64,000 bases of DNA. Origin: Myxococcus hansupus (GTDB lineage Bacteria; Myxococcota; Myxococcia; Myxococcales; Myxococcaceae). Location of the stretch: positions 8,700,501 through 8,764,500 of the forward strand of contig NZ_CP012109.1 in NCBI RefSeq assembly GCF_000280925.3, written 5' to 3'. Below the pieces are notes generated by a model, which made no database searches, was not told where the DNA came from, and worked only from the letters and a program-made list of their open reading frames with translations. Position 1 is the first letter of the stretch; every line of letters begins with the position of its first letter. The position numbers and the translations under genes were made by a program. Shown one piece after another: positions 31,711 to 40,765 of the stretch.

Positions 31711-34700
31711 ATGTTGAGAGCACTCATCGCGTTTTGTGTGAAGAGCCGCCTGCCCGTCCTGTTGCTGACGCTGGGCATCGGTCTCTTCGGTGTGAAGGCC
31801 TACCTGGAGACGCCGGTGGAGGCGTTTCCGGACGTCACCAACCTCCAGGTGAACGTCATCGCGCAGATGCCCGGGCTGGCGCCCGAGGAAATCGAGCGGC
31901 AGGTGACGGTGCCCCTGGAGCGCGTGCTCAACGGCACGCCGGGCATGGTGCAGATGCGCAGCGAGAGCCTCTTCGGGCTGTCGCTCATCTTCCTCACCTT
32001 CGATGACGGCGTGGACCCGTTCCGGGCGCGCACCATCGTGGGGGAGCGCATGTCCAACGCGGACATGCCGGACGGCGCCGACGTGCGGCTGGCGCCCGAG
32101 GCCACGCCGCTGGGCAAAATCTACCAGTTCCGCGTGCTGAGCGACCGGCACACCCTCACCGAGACGCGCTCGGAGATGGAGTGGAACATCGCGCGGCACC
32201 TGCGCCAGGTGCCCGGCGTGGCGGACGTGCTCAGCCTGGGCGGCTTCCTAAAGGAGTTCCACGTGCAGGTGGACCCGTCGCGGCTGCTCGCGCACGAGCT
32301 GACGCTGGCGGACGTCACCGAGGCGCTGGAGCGCTCCAACCGCAACGTGGGCGGCGGCTTCCTGCGCCAGGGTGACCAGGAGCTGCTCATCCGCGGCGTG
32401 GGCTACCTGCGCAACGCGCGGGACGTGCAGAGCATCGTGCTCAAGAGCGAGGACGGCACGCCGGTGACGGTGGGCGACGTGGCGCGCGTGGTGGCGTCGC
32501 ACACGCCGCGCCGCGGCTCGGTGAGCCACAACCTGGACATGGACGTCACCGAGGGCGTCGTCCTGCTGCGCCGCGGGGAGAACCCCAGCACGGTGCTGGA
32601 GGGCGTGCACGCGAAGGTGGCGGAGCTGAACTCGCACGTGCTGCCCAAGGGCATGCGCATCGAGGCCTTCTACGACCGGAACGATTTGGTGGGGCACACG
32701 CTGTCCACGGTGCACCACAACCTGATGCACGGCGCGCTGCTGGTGGTGGCGGTGGCGTGGCTGTTCCTGCGCAGCCTGCGCTGCTCGCTCATCGTCGCGT
32801 CCGTCATCCCGCTGGCGCTGCTGACCGCGTTCATCGGCCTGAAGATGGTGGGCCTGCCCGCCAACCTCATCTCCATGGGCGCCATCGACTTCGGCATCCT
32901 CGTGGATGGCGCGGTGGTGCTGGTGGAGAACGTGTTGCATGAGGCGGGCGTGCAGCGGCCCCGGAAGCGGCGGGAGATGCTGGGCCTCATCCTGCGCTCG
33001 GCGCTGGACGTGGCGCGGCCGACCTTCTTCGCGATGGCCATCATCATCGCCGCGCTCATCCCCGTCTTCACGCTGGAGCGCGTGGAAGGCCGCATCTTCC
33101 GTCCGCTGTCGCTGACGTACAGCTTCGCGCTGGTGGGCGCGCTCGTCTTCGCGCTGACGGTGGTGCCCGCCCTGTGCGCGCTGCTGCTGCGGCCCCAGGA
33201 CGCGGAAGTGAAGGAGCCGAAGCTGTTGACGACGCTGCGGGACGGCTACGCCCGCGCGGTGTCCTGGCTGATGCCGCGCAAGGTGATGGTGTTCGCGAGC
33301 ATGGCGGCGCTGGTGCTCGTCACCGGCGTGGTGGGCTCGCGGGTGGGCAGTGAGTTCCTCCCGGAGCTGGACGAAGGTGACATCAACATCTTCGTGGAGA
33401 TGCCGGCCAGCATCTCCCTGGGCAAGGGCGCGGACATCCTCCTGGAGGTGCGGCGCCGGCTGCTCGACTTCCCCGAGGTGAAGGAGGTGCTCGTCGAGCA
33501 GGGCCGCCCGGAGGACGGCACGGACAACGAAGCCGTGAACATGGGCAAGACCTTCGTCCGCTTCAACGCCGAGGAGACGTGGCGCAAGGGCTGGGACAAG
33601 GAGCGGCTGGTGCGGGAGATGCGCGCCTCGCTGCTGGAGATTCCGGGCGTCGCCTTCAACTTCTCGCAGCCCATCAAGGACAGCGTGGAGGAGGCCATCA
33701 GCGGCGTGCGTGGCAAGGTGGTGCTGAAGATTTTCGGCACCGACCTGGCGGCCATGCGCGGCACGTTGGAGCAGGCCGTCACGTCGCTCCAGAAGGTGGA
33801 GGGCGTGGTGGACCTGGGGCTCTACCGCGACTCCAGCGTGCCGCAGCTCCAGGTGGTGCTGGACCGCCCGGCGCTGGCGCGCGTGGGCGTGGACGTGGCC
33901 GCGGCGCAGGACCTGGTGGAGACGGCGCTGGGCGGCCGGGTGGTGACGGAGCTGTGGGAGCAGGAGCGGCCCGTCCCGGTGCGCGTCATCCTCCCGGGCT
34001 CGGAGCGGGATGACGAGGCGCGCATCGGCAACATCCGGGTGCCCACCGCCAATGGCGGCCAGGTGCCGTTGCGCGAGGTGGCGAAGCTGGAGAAGGCGCT
34101 GGGCCGCGCGAGCATCAATCGCGAGGCGAACAGCCGCACCCTGGCGCTGAAGTTCAACGTGGAGGGCCGCGACATGGGCTCCACCATCCAGGAGGCCATG
34201 GCCACGGTGGAGCGCGAGGTGACGGTGCCCGAAGGCACGTTCCTCAAGTGGGGCGGCGAGTTCGAGAACCAGGAGCGCGCGCTGGGCCGGCTGGCGGTCA
34301 TCGTGCCCATCTCGTTCCTGGTGGTGTTCGCGCTGCTGTACGCGGCGCTGGGCTCCATGCGCAGCGCGGGCGCGGTGTTGGCGGGAGCGCCCTTCGCGAT
34401 GTGCGGCGGCGTGCTCGCGCTGGCCGTCACGGGCATCCCGTTGTCCGTGAGCGCGGCGGTGGGCTTCATCACGCTGCTGGGGCAGGTGTGTCTGGCGTCG
34501 CTGCTGGTGGTGAGCGCGGTGGATGACCGGCGCAAGGCGGGCGAGGCGCTGGACACGGCGCTTCCGGCGGGCGCGGCCAGCCGCTTCCGCGCGGTGCTGA
34601 TGACGGCGCTGCTGGCGATGCTGGGGCTGATGCCGGCGGCGCTCTCCAGCGGCGCGGGCAGCGAGACGCAGCGGCCCTTCGCGGTGGTCATCATCGGCGG

Positions 34701-34884
34701 GCTGGTGACGGCGGTGCTGGTGTCGCTGTTCGCGCTGCCGGCCTTCTACGCCGTCATCGTGGGCAACAGCACGTCCTCCTCGGGCTCGAAGGATGACGAG
34801 GACCTGGACCTGGACGAGGGCGTGGGGCACCTCGAGCCGAAGGGCCACGGCCCCGTGCACGGCACGACGGGGGTGGCGGCGTGA
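31711..34884 (+). CDS. CzcA/CusA-type heavy-metal RND efflux pump
   Basis: A 1057-residue inner-membrane pump with 12 membrane helices in two halves (about 10-30 and 340-480; 530-550 and 870-1040) and two large periplasmic loops. The heavy-metal-efflux signature is clear: VEAFPDVTNLQVNVI near the N terminus, the DFGILVDGAVVLVENVLHEA proton-relay helix 4, and NMGKTFVRF in the second half. Length matches the family (about 1040). The C-terminal tail is acidic (SKDDEDLDLDEGVGH), then His-containing, and could touch metal. It starts 21 bp after the adaptor. The ion is unknown: DFG-type helix 4 fits divalent cations (Co/Zn/Cd) better than Cu/Ag. Confidence 0.93.
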   Translation: MLRALIAFCVKSRLPVLLLTLGIGLFGVKAYLETPVEAFPDVTNLQVNVIAQMPGLAPEEIERQVTVPLERVLNGTPGMVQMRSESLFGLSLIFLTFDDGVDPFRARTIVGERMSNADMPDGADVRLAPEATPLGKIYQFRVLSDRHTLTETRSEMEWNIARHLRQVPGVADVLSLGGFLKEFHVQVDPSRLLAHELTLADVTEALERSNRNVGGGFLRQGDQELLIRGVGYLRNARDVQSIVLKSEDGTPVTVGDVARVVASHTPRRGSVSHNLDMDVTEGVVLLRRGENPSTVLEGVHAKVAELNSHVLPKGMRIEAFYDRNDLVGHTLSTVHHNLMHGALLVVAVAWLFLRSLRCSLIVASVIPLALLTAFIGLKMVGLPANLISMGAIDFGILVDGAVVLVENVLHEAGVQRPRKRREMLGLILRSALDVARPTFFAMAIIIAALIPVFTLERVEGRIFRPLSLTYSFALVGALVFALTVVPALCALLLRPQDAEVKEPKLLTTLRDGYARAVSWLMPRKVMVFASMAALVLVTGVVGSRVGSEFLPELDEGDINIFVEMPASISLGKGADILLEVRRRLLDFPEVKEVLVEQGRPEDGTDNEAVNMGKTFVRFNAEETWRKGWDKERLVREMRASLLEIPGVAFNFSQPIKDSVEEAISGVRGKVVLKIFGTDLAAMRGTLEQAVTSLQKVEGVVDLGLYRDSSVPQLQVVLDRPALARVGVDVAAAQDLVETALGGRVVTELWEQERPVPVRVILPGSERDDEARIGNIRVPTANGGQVPLREVAKLEKALGRASINREANSRTLALKFNVEGRDMGSTIQEAMATVEREVTVPEGTFLKWGGEFENQERALGRLAVIVPISFLVVFALLYAALGSMRSAGAVLAGAPFAMCGGVLALAVTGIPLSVSAAVGFITLLGQVCLASLLVVSAVDDRRKAGEALDTALPAGAASRFRAVLMTALLAMLGLMPAALSSGAGSETQRPFAVVIIGGLVTAVLVSLFALPAFYAVIVGNSTSSSGSKDDEDLDLDEGVGHLEPKGHGPVHGTTGVAA

Positions 34885-35186
34885 GGCGCTTCAGCGGGAC
34901 ACGCGTCCGGTGGTCGGGTGTTGCACCCAGCGGCGCTTCGGCGTTTCGGCGGGCCGGGAGCAAGGCCCGCCACCGTTGGAGCAGCGATGCCGGTCCTCGC
35001 GATGCCGGGGCCGGTCCCACGCTTCGTGGCGGCCTGCGGTCCGTGGGTGGCGGCCTGAAGCGCTTCATGCCGGTGCGCGCCCACTGGGCGGAGCCGAAGC
35101 CCGAGGGGCGTTTGAGCACAGAGGGAGTTCCATGTCTGTCGTTGGTGCTGGAAGGCGTTCAGGGCGAGGCGGAGGTGACGGAATGA
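34881..35186 (+). CDS. Possible small ORF between the RND pump and outer-membrane channel
   Basis: A 101-codon frame begins with a GTG overlapping the pump stop (GTGA) and ends in a TGA overlapping the ATG of the channel gene (ATGA). Overlaps at both ends are what a real operon gene would show, and it fills an otherwise unexplained 298-bp gap. Against it, the product is a low-information Arg/Gly/Ser/Ala-rich sequence without a recognisable fold, and codon use is less biased than its neighbours. The stretch may instead be duplicated non-coding DNA. Confidence 0.25.
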   Translation: MRRFSGTRVRWSGVAPSGASAFRRAGSKARHRWSSDAGPRDAGAGPTLRGGLRSVGGGLKRFMPVRAHWAEPKPEGRLSTEGVPCLSLVLEGVQGEAEVTE

Positions 35187-36466
35187 AGCGGTTCATCACA
35201 TGGGGCACCCTGTGCCTGCTGATGGCCGGGAGCGCGGGCGCGGAGCAGGCCGCGGCCCCCGTGACGCTGGAGCAGAAGCGGACCGGGACCGCGCCGCCGT
35301 CCGAGCTCACGCTGGAGCAGGCGCTGACGCTGTTGGACGAGCGCAGCCCCTGGACCGCGGCGGAGCGTGCACGCGTGGACGTGGCGGCGGCGGACCGGGT
35401 CGAGGCGAACATCCTGCCCAACCCGTCGTTCAGCTACGGCACGCAGTTGCTGGCGGCGGGGGTGAACACGGGCTCGTCCGTGGTGCACGAGCTGTCGTTG
35501 GAGCAGCCGCTGCTCATCTTCGGGCAGCGGGGTGTCCGCCGTGAATTGGCGGAGCGCAACGTGTCCGCGGAGCAGGCGCGGGTGAAGGCCTCGGTGGCGG
35601 AGCGGGCGTTCGCCGTGCGCGAGGCCTTCGCGGCGCTGCTGACGAACCAGGAGGAGCTGCGCGTCCTGCAGGAGACGTCGGTGGACCTGGGCCGGGTGGA
35701 GAAGGTGGTGAAGGGCCGCGCCTCGGCGGGTGATTCCAGCCGGTACGACGTGGAGCGCATCGAAGTGGAGAGCCGCGCGTTGGAGGTGGAGGTGATGAAC
35801 GCGCGTGCCAGCGTGGACGATGCCTCCGGGCGGTTGGCGGCGTTGCTCGGCATCGAAGGGTGGCACCCTCGGGCGCAGGGCACGCTGCGCACCACCGAGT
35901 CCCTGCCGGACCTTCCGCTCCTGTGGGAGTCGGCGCAGCAGCGCCGGCCGTCGCTGGTGGCGGCGAGGGCGCGGCAGGAGGTGGCGCGTGGTGGGCTGGA
36001 CGTGGCGCGCAGGGACCGGCTGCCGGTGCCCTCCGTGGCGGCGGGCGTGATGCTCACGCGCAACGAGAAGAGCACCATCGCCATGGTGGGCGTGGGGTTG
36101 CCGTTGCCGCTGTTCGACCGGAACCAGGGTTCCATCGCCCGGGCGTCCGCGGAGATGCAGGCGGAGGCCCGCGCGTTGGACGCGGAGCTGGCCGAGGCCC
36201 GCGCGGAGCTGTCCCGGGCGCACGCCGTCCTGGAGGGCCGCAAGAGCGCGCTGGTGCGCTTGGAGCAGGACGTGGTGGAGCGGCTGCCCACGATGCGCCG
36301 GATGGCGGAGGACGCCTACCGCGAGGGCCGAGGCGGCATCCTGGAGTTGCTGGACGCGTTCCGGTCGCTCAAGGACATGCGCGTGCTCCACTTGAAGCAG
36401 ATGGAGACGGTGAAGGTCGCGGAGGCCTCGGTGCTCTTCGCGGCGGGGATGGACGCGGCGCCCTGA
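35183..36466 (+). CDS. TolC/CzcC-type outer-membrane efflux channel
   Basis: A 427-residue outer-membrane efflux protein with a signal peptide (FITWGTLCLLMAGSAGA). Two OEP repeats give the typical coiled-coil pattern. The first (about 45-225) has LTLEQALTLLDERSPW, ANILPNPSFSYG, LEQPLLIFGQRGVRRELAERN. The second (about 240-425) has SAQQRRPSLVAARARQEVA, VGLPLPLFDRNQGSIARASAEM, YREGRGGILELLDAFRSLKD. It completes the tripartite heavy-metal efflux system with the two genes upstream. The start ATG at 35183 precedes a clean signal; an open frame from 34793 is out of phase with the pump. Confidence 0.9.
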   Translation: MKRFITWGTLCLLMAGSAGAEQAAAPVTLEQKRTGTAPPSELTLEQALTLLDERSPWTAAERARVDVAAADRVEANILPNPSFSYGTQLLAAGVNTGSSVVHELSLEQPLLIFGQRGVRRELAERNVSAEQARVKASVAERAFAVREAFAALLTNQEELRVLQETSVDLGRVEKVVKGRASAGDSSRYDVERIEVESRALEVEVMNARASVDDASGRLAALLGIEGWHPRAQGTLRTTESLPDLPLLWESAQQRRPSLVAARARQEVARGGLDVARRDRLPVPSVAAGVMLTRNEKSTIAMVGVGLPLPLFDRNQGSIARASAEMQAEARALDAELAEARAELSRAHAVLEGRKSALVRLEQDVVERLPTMRRMAEDAYREGRGGILELLDAFRSLKDMRVLHLKQMETVKVAEASVLFAAGMDAAP

Positions 36467-36576
36467 TGGGGTGTCGGCGCGAGGTTTCGCCGCGGTGCCG
36501 GAGTGGGCCTTTGGAGGAGGCCCCCATGCCCTTCGCGGTGGGCAGGGTTTCGGCGCTGTGACGGAGGCTGGCGCTC

Positions 36577-36624
36577 GCGCCTGGTGAAATCGTCCCGTCA
36601 TGGGAGGGACGTGACGCCAGGCGC
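36577..36624. terminator. Nested hairpin between convergent efflux and VWA genes
   Basis: Outer arms GCGCCTGG (36577-36584) and CCAGGCGC (36617-36624) enclose inner arms CGTCCC (36591-36596) and GGGACG (36606-36611). It lies between the ends of a plus-strand and a minus-strand gene and could stop transcription both ways. No T-tract is present. A smaller hairpin (GGGCCT...AGGCCC) lies about 70 bp to the left. Confidence 0.45.
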
Positions 36625-36635
36625 GGGCGCGGGGC

Positions 36636-38726
36636 TCAGGGCAGGGTGGGCACGCGGTCGAAGTCCATCGTGCTCACCGGAGCGAAGGCCTCGAAGCGGT
36701 CCGTGCGGCGGTCCATCGCGCGAGCCTTCTGGATGAGGCCTCCCAGCTCCACGACATCCGCACGCTCCTTCAGCGGCTGTCCGAGCTCCTGCCACAGGGA
36801 GCCCAGGGTGTCGTAGCTGAGGGTGCGCACCCAGTACGAGCCTCGGAGCTTCTCGGCGAAGGCGGCGGCCACGTAGGACAGGCGCGTGGGCGGTGCGGCG
36901 CTGCCATAGGCGGGGCGTAGCACCTTGGAGGGCAGCGGCTTCTCGATGAGCTTGGAGGCCCCGCCCATGGGCGCCTTGTAGCGGATGCGCAGGGTGCCGA
37001 GGGACTTCGAGGCCTCGGTCAGCTTCACTTCATAGAGCGCGGTGACGGAGTGGCCCGCGCCGACTTCGCCCGCGTCCACGCGGTCATCGGAGAACTGCTC
37101 CTTCGTGAGCATGCGGTTCTCGTAGCCAAGCAGTCGGAAGTGGGACACGGCCTTCGGATTGAACTCCACCTGGAGCTTCACGTCCTTGGCCACCACCTGG
37201 AGTGTACCGGTGAGGTCACGGACGAAGAGTCGGTGGGCTTCCTGGAGACGGTCGACGTACGCGTAGTTGCCCTCGCCAACGTGAGACAGGCGCTCCATCA
37301 GCACGTCGTTGTAGTTGCCCATGCCGAAGCCCACGGTGGACAGCGTGATGCCCTTCTCCGCGTGTTCACGGATGCGGTTCCAGATGCCATCCGCGTCCGT
37401 GATTCCGGTGTTGGCCACGCCGTCCGAGCACAAGATGACGCGGTTGATGCCGCCCTCCACGAAGTGCGAGGCCGCGAGCGAATAGCCCAGCTCCAGTCCC
37501 GCCTGGGCGTTGGTGACGCCCTCGGTGTGGAGACTCTCGATGGCGGCGCGGATGACGTGCTTGTGCGTGGCGCTCGTCGGCTCCAGCACCTGCCTCGCGG
37601 TGGAGCCATACACGACGATGGACACCTGGTCGCGTTCGTCCAACGCGTTCACGAGCAGGTAGAGCGACCGTTTCACCAGACCCAGCCGGCTCTCCATCTC
37701 CATGGAGCCGGACACGTCGATGACGAACACGAGGTGGCTCGGCTTGCGCTCCGTGTGGGTGACCTCCTGGGCTTTCACGCCGATGTGGACCACGTGGTAG
37801 CCCTTGCGCACGGGCGAAGGGAATCCCTCCATCTGGACGTTGAAGGGGGCGTCGCGCTGGGGCGAGTAGCCGTAGTCGAAGCTGTTGACGAACTCCTCCA
37901 CGCGGACGGCGCGTTCGTCGGGCAGGCTTCCGCGTTCCAGGTAGGCCCGCGTCAGCGAGTACGACGCGGAATCCGTGTCGACGGAGAAGGTGGAGAAGCG
38001 CTCTTCCTCGGTGTTGACGGTGGGATTGACGCCGTACCCCTGGAAGTACATGTGGAACGGGGAGACCGGCGCCGGAGTCGGTTCGGAGGGCTCGACGATA
38101 CCGAGGACGAGCTGAGGCTCCTTCGGTGGTGTGCGAACGCCACGGCGGCTCACGGTCTGCGAGGGCAAGATGGACGCCGGCGGCCCGTTGATGCTCGCGC
38201 CGTAGTGGTCGTTGGCGCTCCCGGGTGAAAGCTCCGCGAGGCTTTCAAAGGACCGTGTGGGCCCACCTTGGGCACCAGGCCGGGCGACGGCGATGCGCTT
38301 GATGAACTCCTGGTCGACGTTCACGCCCATCGTCGTGGAACCCACGTCGAGTCTTGGCGGCGGAGCCGCCGCTGCCGTTCTGCCCATGCTCGCGGGGAGT
38401 AACTTCACGTTGACGCGGAGGGTGCGCTGCGCGCCCAGGGCAATGGCGGAGCGTTCATAGAGTTCGTACTGCTCCAACTCGTAGCGAAGCGTGTACTTGC
38501 CCGAGGGAAGATGCGGGAGCCGGTAGTGGCCCTGCGCATCTGTCACGACGACGTACTCGCCCGGAAGATTGGGCGAGGTCGCGCTCACGATGACGTCGGC
38601 GAGGGGCTTCTGGGTCGTTACGTCTTCCACCATGCCAATGATGGTGCCGTAGCCATCTTGGGCCCGCGCGAGGAAGGCCGACAGCAACAGGAAGACGCAC
38701 AGCGCACTGCGTGCGAAGGACTGCAT
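36636..38726 (-). CDS. Exported von Willebrand A protein with carboxypeptidase-regulatory N-domain (YfbK-like)
   Basis: A 696-residue exported protein (signal SALCVFLLLSAFLARAQ). Residues ~25-110 form a carboxypeptidase-regulatory-like beta domain (IGMVEDVTTQKPLADVIVSA, GHYRLPHLPSGKYTLRYE), as in TonB-receptor plug extensions. A von Willebrand-type domain precedes a VWA domain (about 325-500) with an intact MIDAS motif (FVIDVSGSMEMESR, then ARQVLEPTSATHK). A C-terminal DUF3520-like region (about 515-690) follows. This architecture is shared with YfbK-type proteins. It probably binds protein partners in the envelope. The start has an AGAGGTGA ribosome site. It lies in the gap that splits the EPS locus. 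Confidence 0.85.
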   Translation of the reverse strand: MQSFARSALCVFLLLSAFLARAQDGYGTIIGMVEDVTTQKPLADVIVSATSPNLPGEYVVVTDAQGHYRLPHLPSGKYTLRYELEQYELYERSAIALGAQRTLRVNVKLLPASMGRTAAAAPPPRLDVGSTTMGVNVDQEFIKRIAVARPGAQGGPTRSFESLAELSPGSANDHYGASINGPPASILPSQTVSRRGVRTPPKEPQLVLGIVEPSEPTPAPVSPFHMYFQGYGVNPTVNTEEERFSTFSVDTDSASYSLTRAYLERGSLPDERAVRVEEFVNSFDYGYSPQRDAPFNVQMEGFPSPVRKGYHVVHIGVKAQEVTHTERKPSHLVFVIDVSGSMEMESRLGLVKRSLYLLVNALDERDQVSIVVYGSTARQVLEPTSATHKHVIRAAIESLHTEGVTNAQAGLELGYSLAASHFVEGGINRVILCSDGVANTGITDADGIWNRIREHAEKGITLSTVGFGMGNYNDVLMERLSHVGEGNYAYVDRLQEAHRLFVRDLTGTLQVVAKDVKLQVEFNPKAVSHFRLLGYENRMLTKEQFSDDRVDAGEVGAGHSVTALYEVKLTEASKSLGTLRIRYKAPMGGASKLIEKPLPSKVLRPAYGSAAPPTRLSYVAAAFAEKLRGSYWVRTLSYDTLGSLWQELGQPLKERADVVELGGLIQKARAMDRRTDRFEAFAPVSTMDFDRVPTLP

Positions 38727-38981
38727 CGCGAATCACCTCTGAAGAACGAGAGGTGTGCATGTTCCAGAAGTGGGGCCTCATTCGGGTCATGCGAGGCTCG
38801 TCTCTTCATCACGGTTCCCGCATTGTTCGTGCGCGACGAACATCCGTGTCCCCCGGGAAGGGAACGCCTCAAAACGGAGTGGGGTGCTCGGCCCAGCGCG
38901 TGGCCACGTCGAGAATCTCCGTGGCCTCTGCGTGCCAACGCACCCGCATCCAGGGCCTTGCGGCGGACCGCCTCGGGGACC

Positions 38982-39353
38982 TCAATGGGATGAGCCGTGT
39001 TCACTCTCGATGGGGAGACCTCGCCAATCCACGCGAAGGAGTGGCCGGTCCGGCGTCAGTGCCCAGTCGATGAGGCGGCGAACGAAGCCGGGGCCCACGG
39101 CAGTGGAATCCCAATCAGGCGCTCGCACCCGAATCCAGGAGCCGCCCGCGTCCGGGAGTCCGGGAAACTCCCTCCCGAGGACCGCCACGCAGCCCGTCTC
39201 AGCCGGTTGCTCCAACGCATACAGAACGTGGAACCGCTTGTCGTCCGCGATGACGTGCAGGACCGTTTCCGGCCCATCCGTTGCGTCCACCCACCAGATG
39301 AACAGGCGGCCTTCCCGATGGAGCTTTCGTCGTCCCTTGGAGCGTACGCCCAT
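38982..39353 (-). CDS. Hypothetical protein (123 residues)
   Basis: A small cytosolic protein of 123 residues with coding-like composition (LFIWWVDATDGPETVLHVIADDKRFHVLYALEQP, WIRVRAPDWDSTAV, FVRRLIDWALTPDRP). No family was recognised. The Trp-rich beta strands and acidic loops resemble small immunity or regulatory proteins, but no toxin gene is adjacent. It lies between the VWA gene (255-bp gap with no visible feature) and a pair of palindromes upstream of its start. These palindromes might act as its operator. Confidence 0.5.
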   Translation of the reverse strand: MGVRSKGRRKLHREGRLFIWWVDATDGPETVLHVIADDKRFHVLYALEQPAETGCVAVLGREFPGLPDAGGSWIRVRAPDWDSTAVGPGFVRRLIDWALTPDRPLLRVDWRGLPIESEHGSSH

Positions 39354-39408
39354 TCGCGATGTCGCCTCCGCTCAGCCTGCGCGGATGACCACGGCGCGCC
39401 GTTCCTAC

Positions 39409-39441
39409 GCACGAAACTCAAGTCCAATTTGAGTTTCGTGC
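39409..39441. repeat. 33-bp palindrome, copy 1
   Basis: GCACGAAACTCAA at the left and TTGAGTTTCGTGC at the right form 13-bp perfect arms around a 7-base loop. A near-identical palindrome follows at 39460-39492, 51 bp later. Both lie in the 149-bp gap between the hypothetical gene at 38982-39353 and the end of epsU. They may be tandem operators, terminators or a dispersed repeat. Confidence 0.7.
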
Positions 39442-39459
39442 AAGGAGCGCCTGCAGTCC

Positions 39460-39492
39460 GCACGAAACTCAAGTCCGACTTGAGCTTCGTGC
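39460..39492. repeat. 33-bp palindrome, copy 2
   Basis: Arms GCACGAAACTCAAGTC and GACTTGAGCTTCGTGC (16 bp, one mismatch) around one base. The left arm is identical to that of copy 1. The right end is 11 bp from the stop of the minus-strand epsU gene, a fitting place for an epsU terminator, although no T-tract is visible. Confidence 0.7.
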
Positions 39493-39502
39493 ACCCAACC
39501 CG

Positions 39503-40750
39503 CTACCGGTTCTCGCCCTCACGCGAGGTCCGCACCCACTCGCCGCGCTTCTCCGCGCCGGGGCCGCGAATCATGAGCCACACCTTCCACACCACGTACA
39601 CAGGCGCCCAGGCCAGGTCCAACAGACCCCGAGCCCCCACGCCGGACACCCACCAGCCGCGCAGCACGTAGAGCCCCAGGCTCGTCAGGCTGAAGCCCGC
39701 CACGCCCAGCGCCCACGGCATGGGCGCACCGGACACCACCGAGAACGCCCCCGCCAGCACCGAGCAGCCCACGGCCGCCAGCACCAATTGGCTCAGCGGC
39801 GGCACCAGCACGTCCATGGCCAGGTCCAACAGCGTGCCGTCCTTCTTGCTCAACCCGTCCTTCAACAGCGGCCACCCGTGCAGCTTGCGCATCTGCGCGC
39901 GCCCGCCCTCCCAGCGCTGCCGCTGCGAGCGGCTCTGCTTCTCCGCGGACACCATCTCCCCCAGCACCTCCGCCTCCCAGACGTAGTGCACGCGGAAGCC
40001 GCTGCGGGCCAGACGGATGCCGTACTCCAAGTCCTCCACCACGCTGAAGGCGTCATGCGGCACCTTGTCCAGCGCGTGGTGCGTGAAGCACATGCCGTTG
40101 CCGCGCAGGCCGCACGACACGCCCAGCGCCTCGCGTCCCTGCGAGCGCACCTTGTGGAACATGCCCAGCGCGATGGTCATCAGCCGCGTGCGCCAGGACG
40201 CCGTGGGGTTCATCACCCCGTAGTGCGCCTGCATGGCGTGCGCAGATTCCGTCTGGCCCTTCTCACCTTCGGCACCCTCGATGCGCAGCGCGAACGCGGT
40301 GAGCAGGTTGGGCGACACCACCGTGTCCGCGTCCACCACGACCACGGCCTCGGCGAAGCCTTCCTTCTGGCTGAACTCGAAGGCGTGGGCCAGCGCGTAG
40401 CCCTTGCCCCGCTTCGTCGTGTCCTGGCGCTCCAGCACCAGCGCGCCCGCCTCACGGGCCTTCTGCGCCGTCGCGTCCGAGCAGTTGTCCGCCACCACGA
40501 TGATGCGCCGCAGGTGGGCCGGGTAGTCGACCGCGGACAGGTTCATCACCGTCCGGGCGATGCCCAGCTCCTCGTTGTGGGAAGGGATGATGATGTCGAA
40601 CTTCCGCCTCGGCGCGATGCGCGTCGAGGGCGGCTGGGGCCGATAGGACAACAGCGTCAGGGTCAGCAGGTAGCCACACGCCACCGCCACGGGAAGCTGC
40701 ACCAGGCACAGCGCCACGTCCAACCACGTCCACGTTGTCACGACATGCAC
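39503..40750 (-). CDS. epsU: EpsU, membrane-anchored family 2 glycosyltransferase
   Basis: A 415-residue GT2 enzyme of the processive type. It has an N-terminal membrane helix (LDVALCLVQLPVAVACGYLLTLTLL), then FDIIIPSHNEELGIART (about 50-66), VVADNCSDAT, the metal site VVVDADTVV (about 138-146), a GNGMCFTHHAL acceptor region, VVEDLEYGIRL (catalytic ED) and QSRSQRQRWEGGR, the QxxRW motif of cellulose-synthase-like enzymes. Two or three C-terminal membrane helices follow. It starts at GTG 40750, 15 bp downstream of epsV. It adds a sugar to the EPS repeat unit at the inner membrane. Confidence 0.88.
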   Translation of the reverse strand: MHVVTTWTWLDVALCLVQLPVAVACGYLLTLTLLSYRPQPPSTRIAPRRKFDIIIPSHNEELGIARTVMNLSAVDYPAHLRRIIVVADNCSDATAQKAREAGALVLERQDTTKRGKGYALAHAFEFSQKEGFAEAVVVVDADTVVSPNLLTAFALRIEGAEGEKGQTESAHAMQAHYGVMNPTASWRTRLMTIALGMFHKVRSQGREALGVSCGLRGNGMCFTHHALDKVPHDAFSVVEDLEYGIRLARSGFRVHYVWEAEVLGEMVSAEKQSRSQRQRWEGGRAQMRKLHGWPLLKDGLSKKDGTLLDLAMDVLVPPLSQLVLAAVGCSVLAGAFSVVSGAPMPWALGVAGFSLTSLGLYVLRGWWVSGVGARGLLDLAWAPVYVVWKVWLMIRGPGAEKRGEWVRTSREGENR

Positions 40751-40765
40751 CCCCGAGCGCGCGCG

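Noticed and set aside
32248-34860. 870-codon minus-strand open frame
   Set aside because: Antisense of the clearly recognised CzcA-type pump; His/Arg-rich shadow translation.
34881-35200. Repeats of the channel gene's start (GAAGCGSTTCA) in its upstream gap
   Set aside because: Only about 10-12 bases agree among three places with irregular spacing, which can occur by chance in such DNA; weaker than the epsB case.
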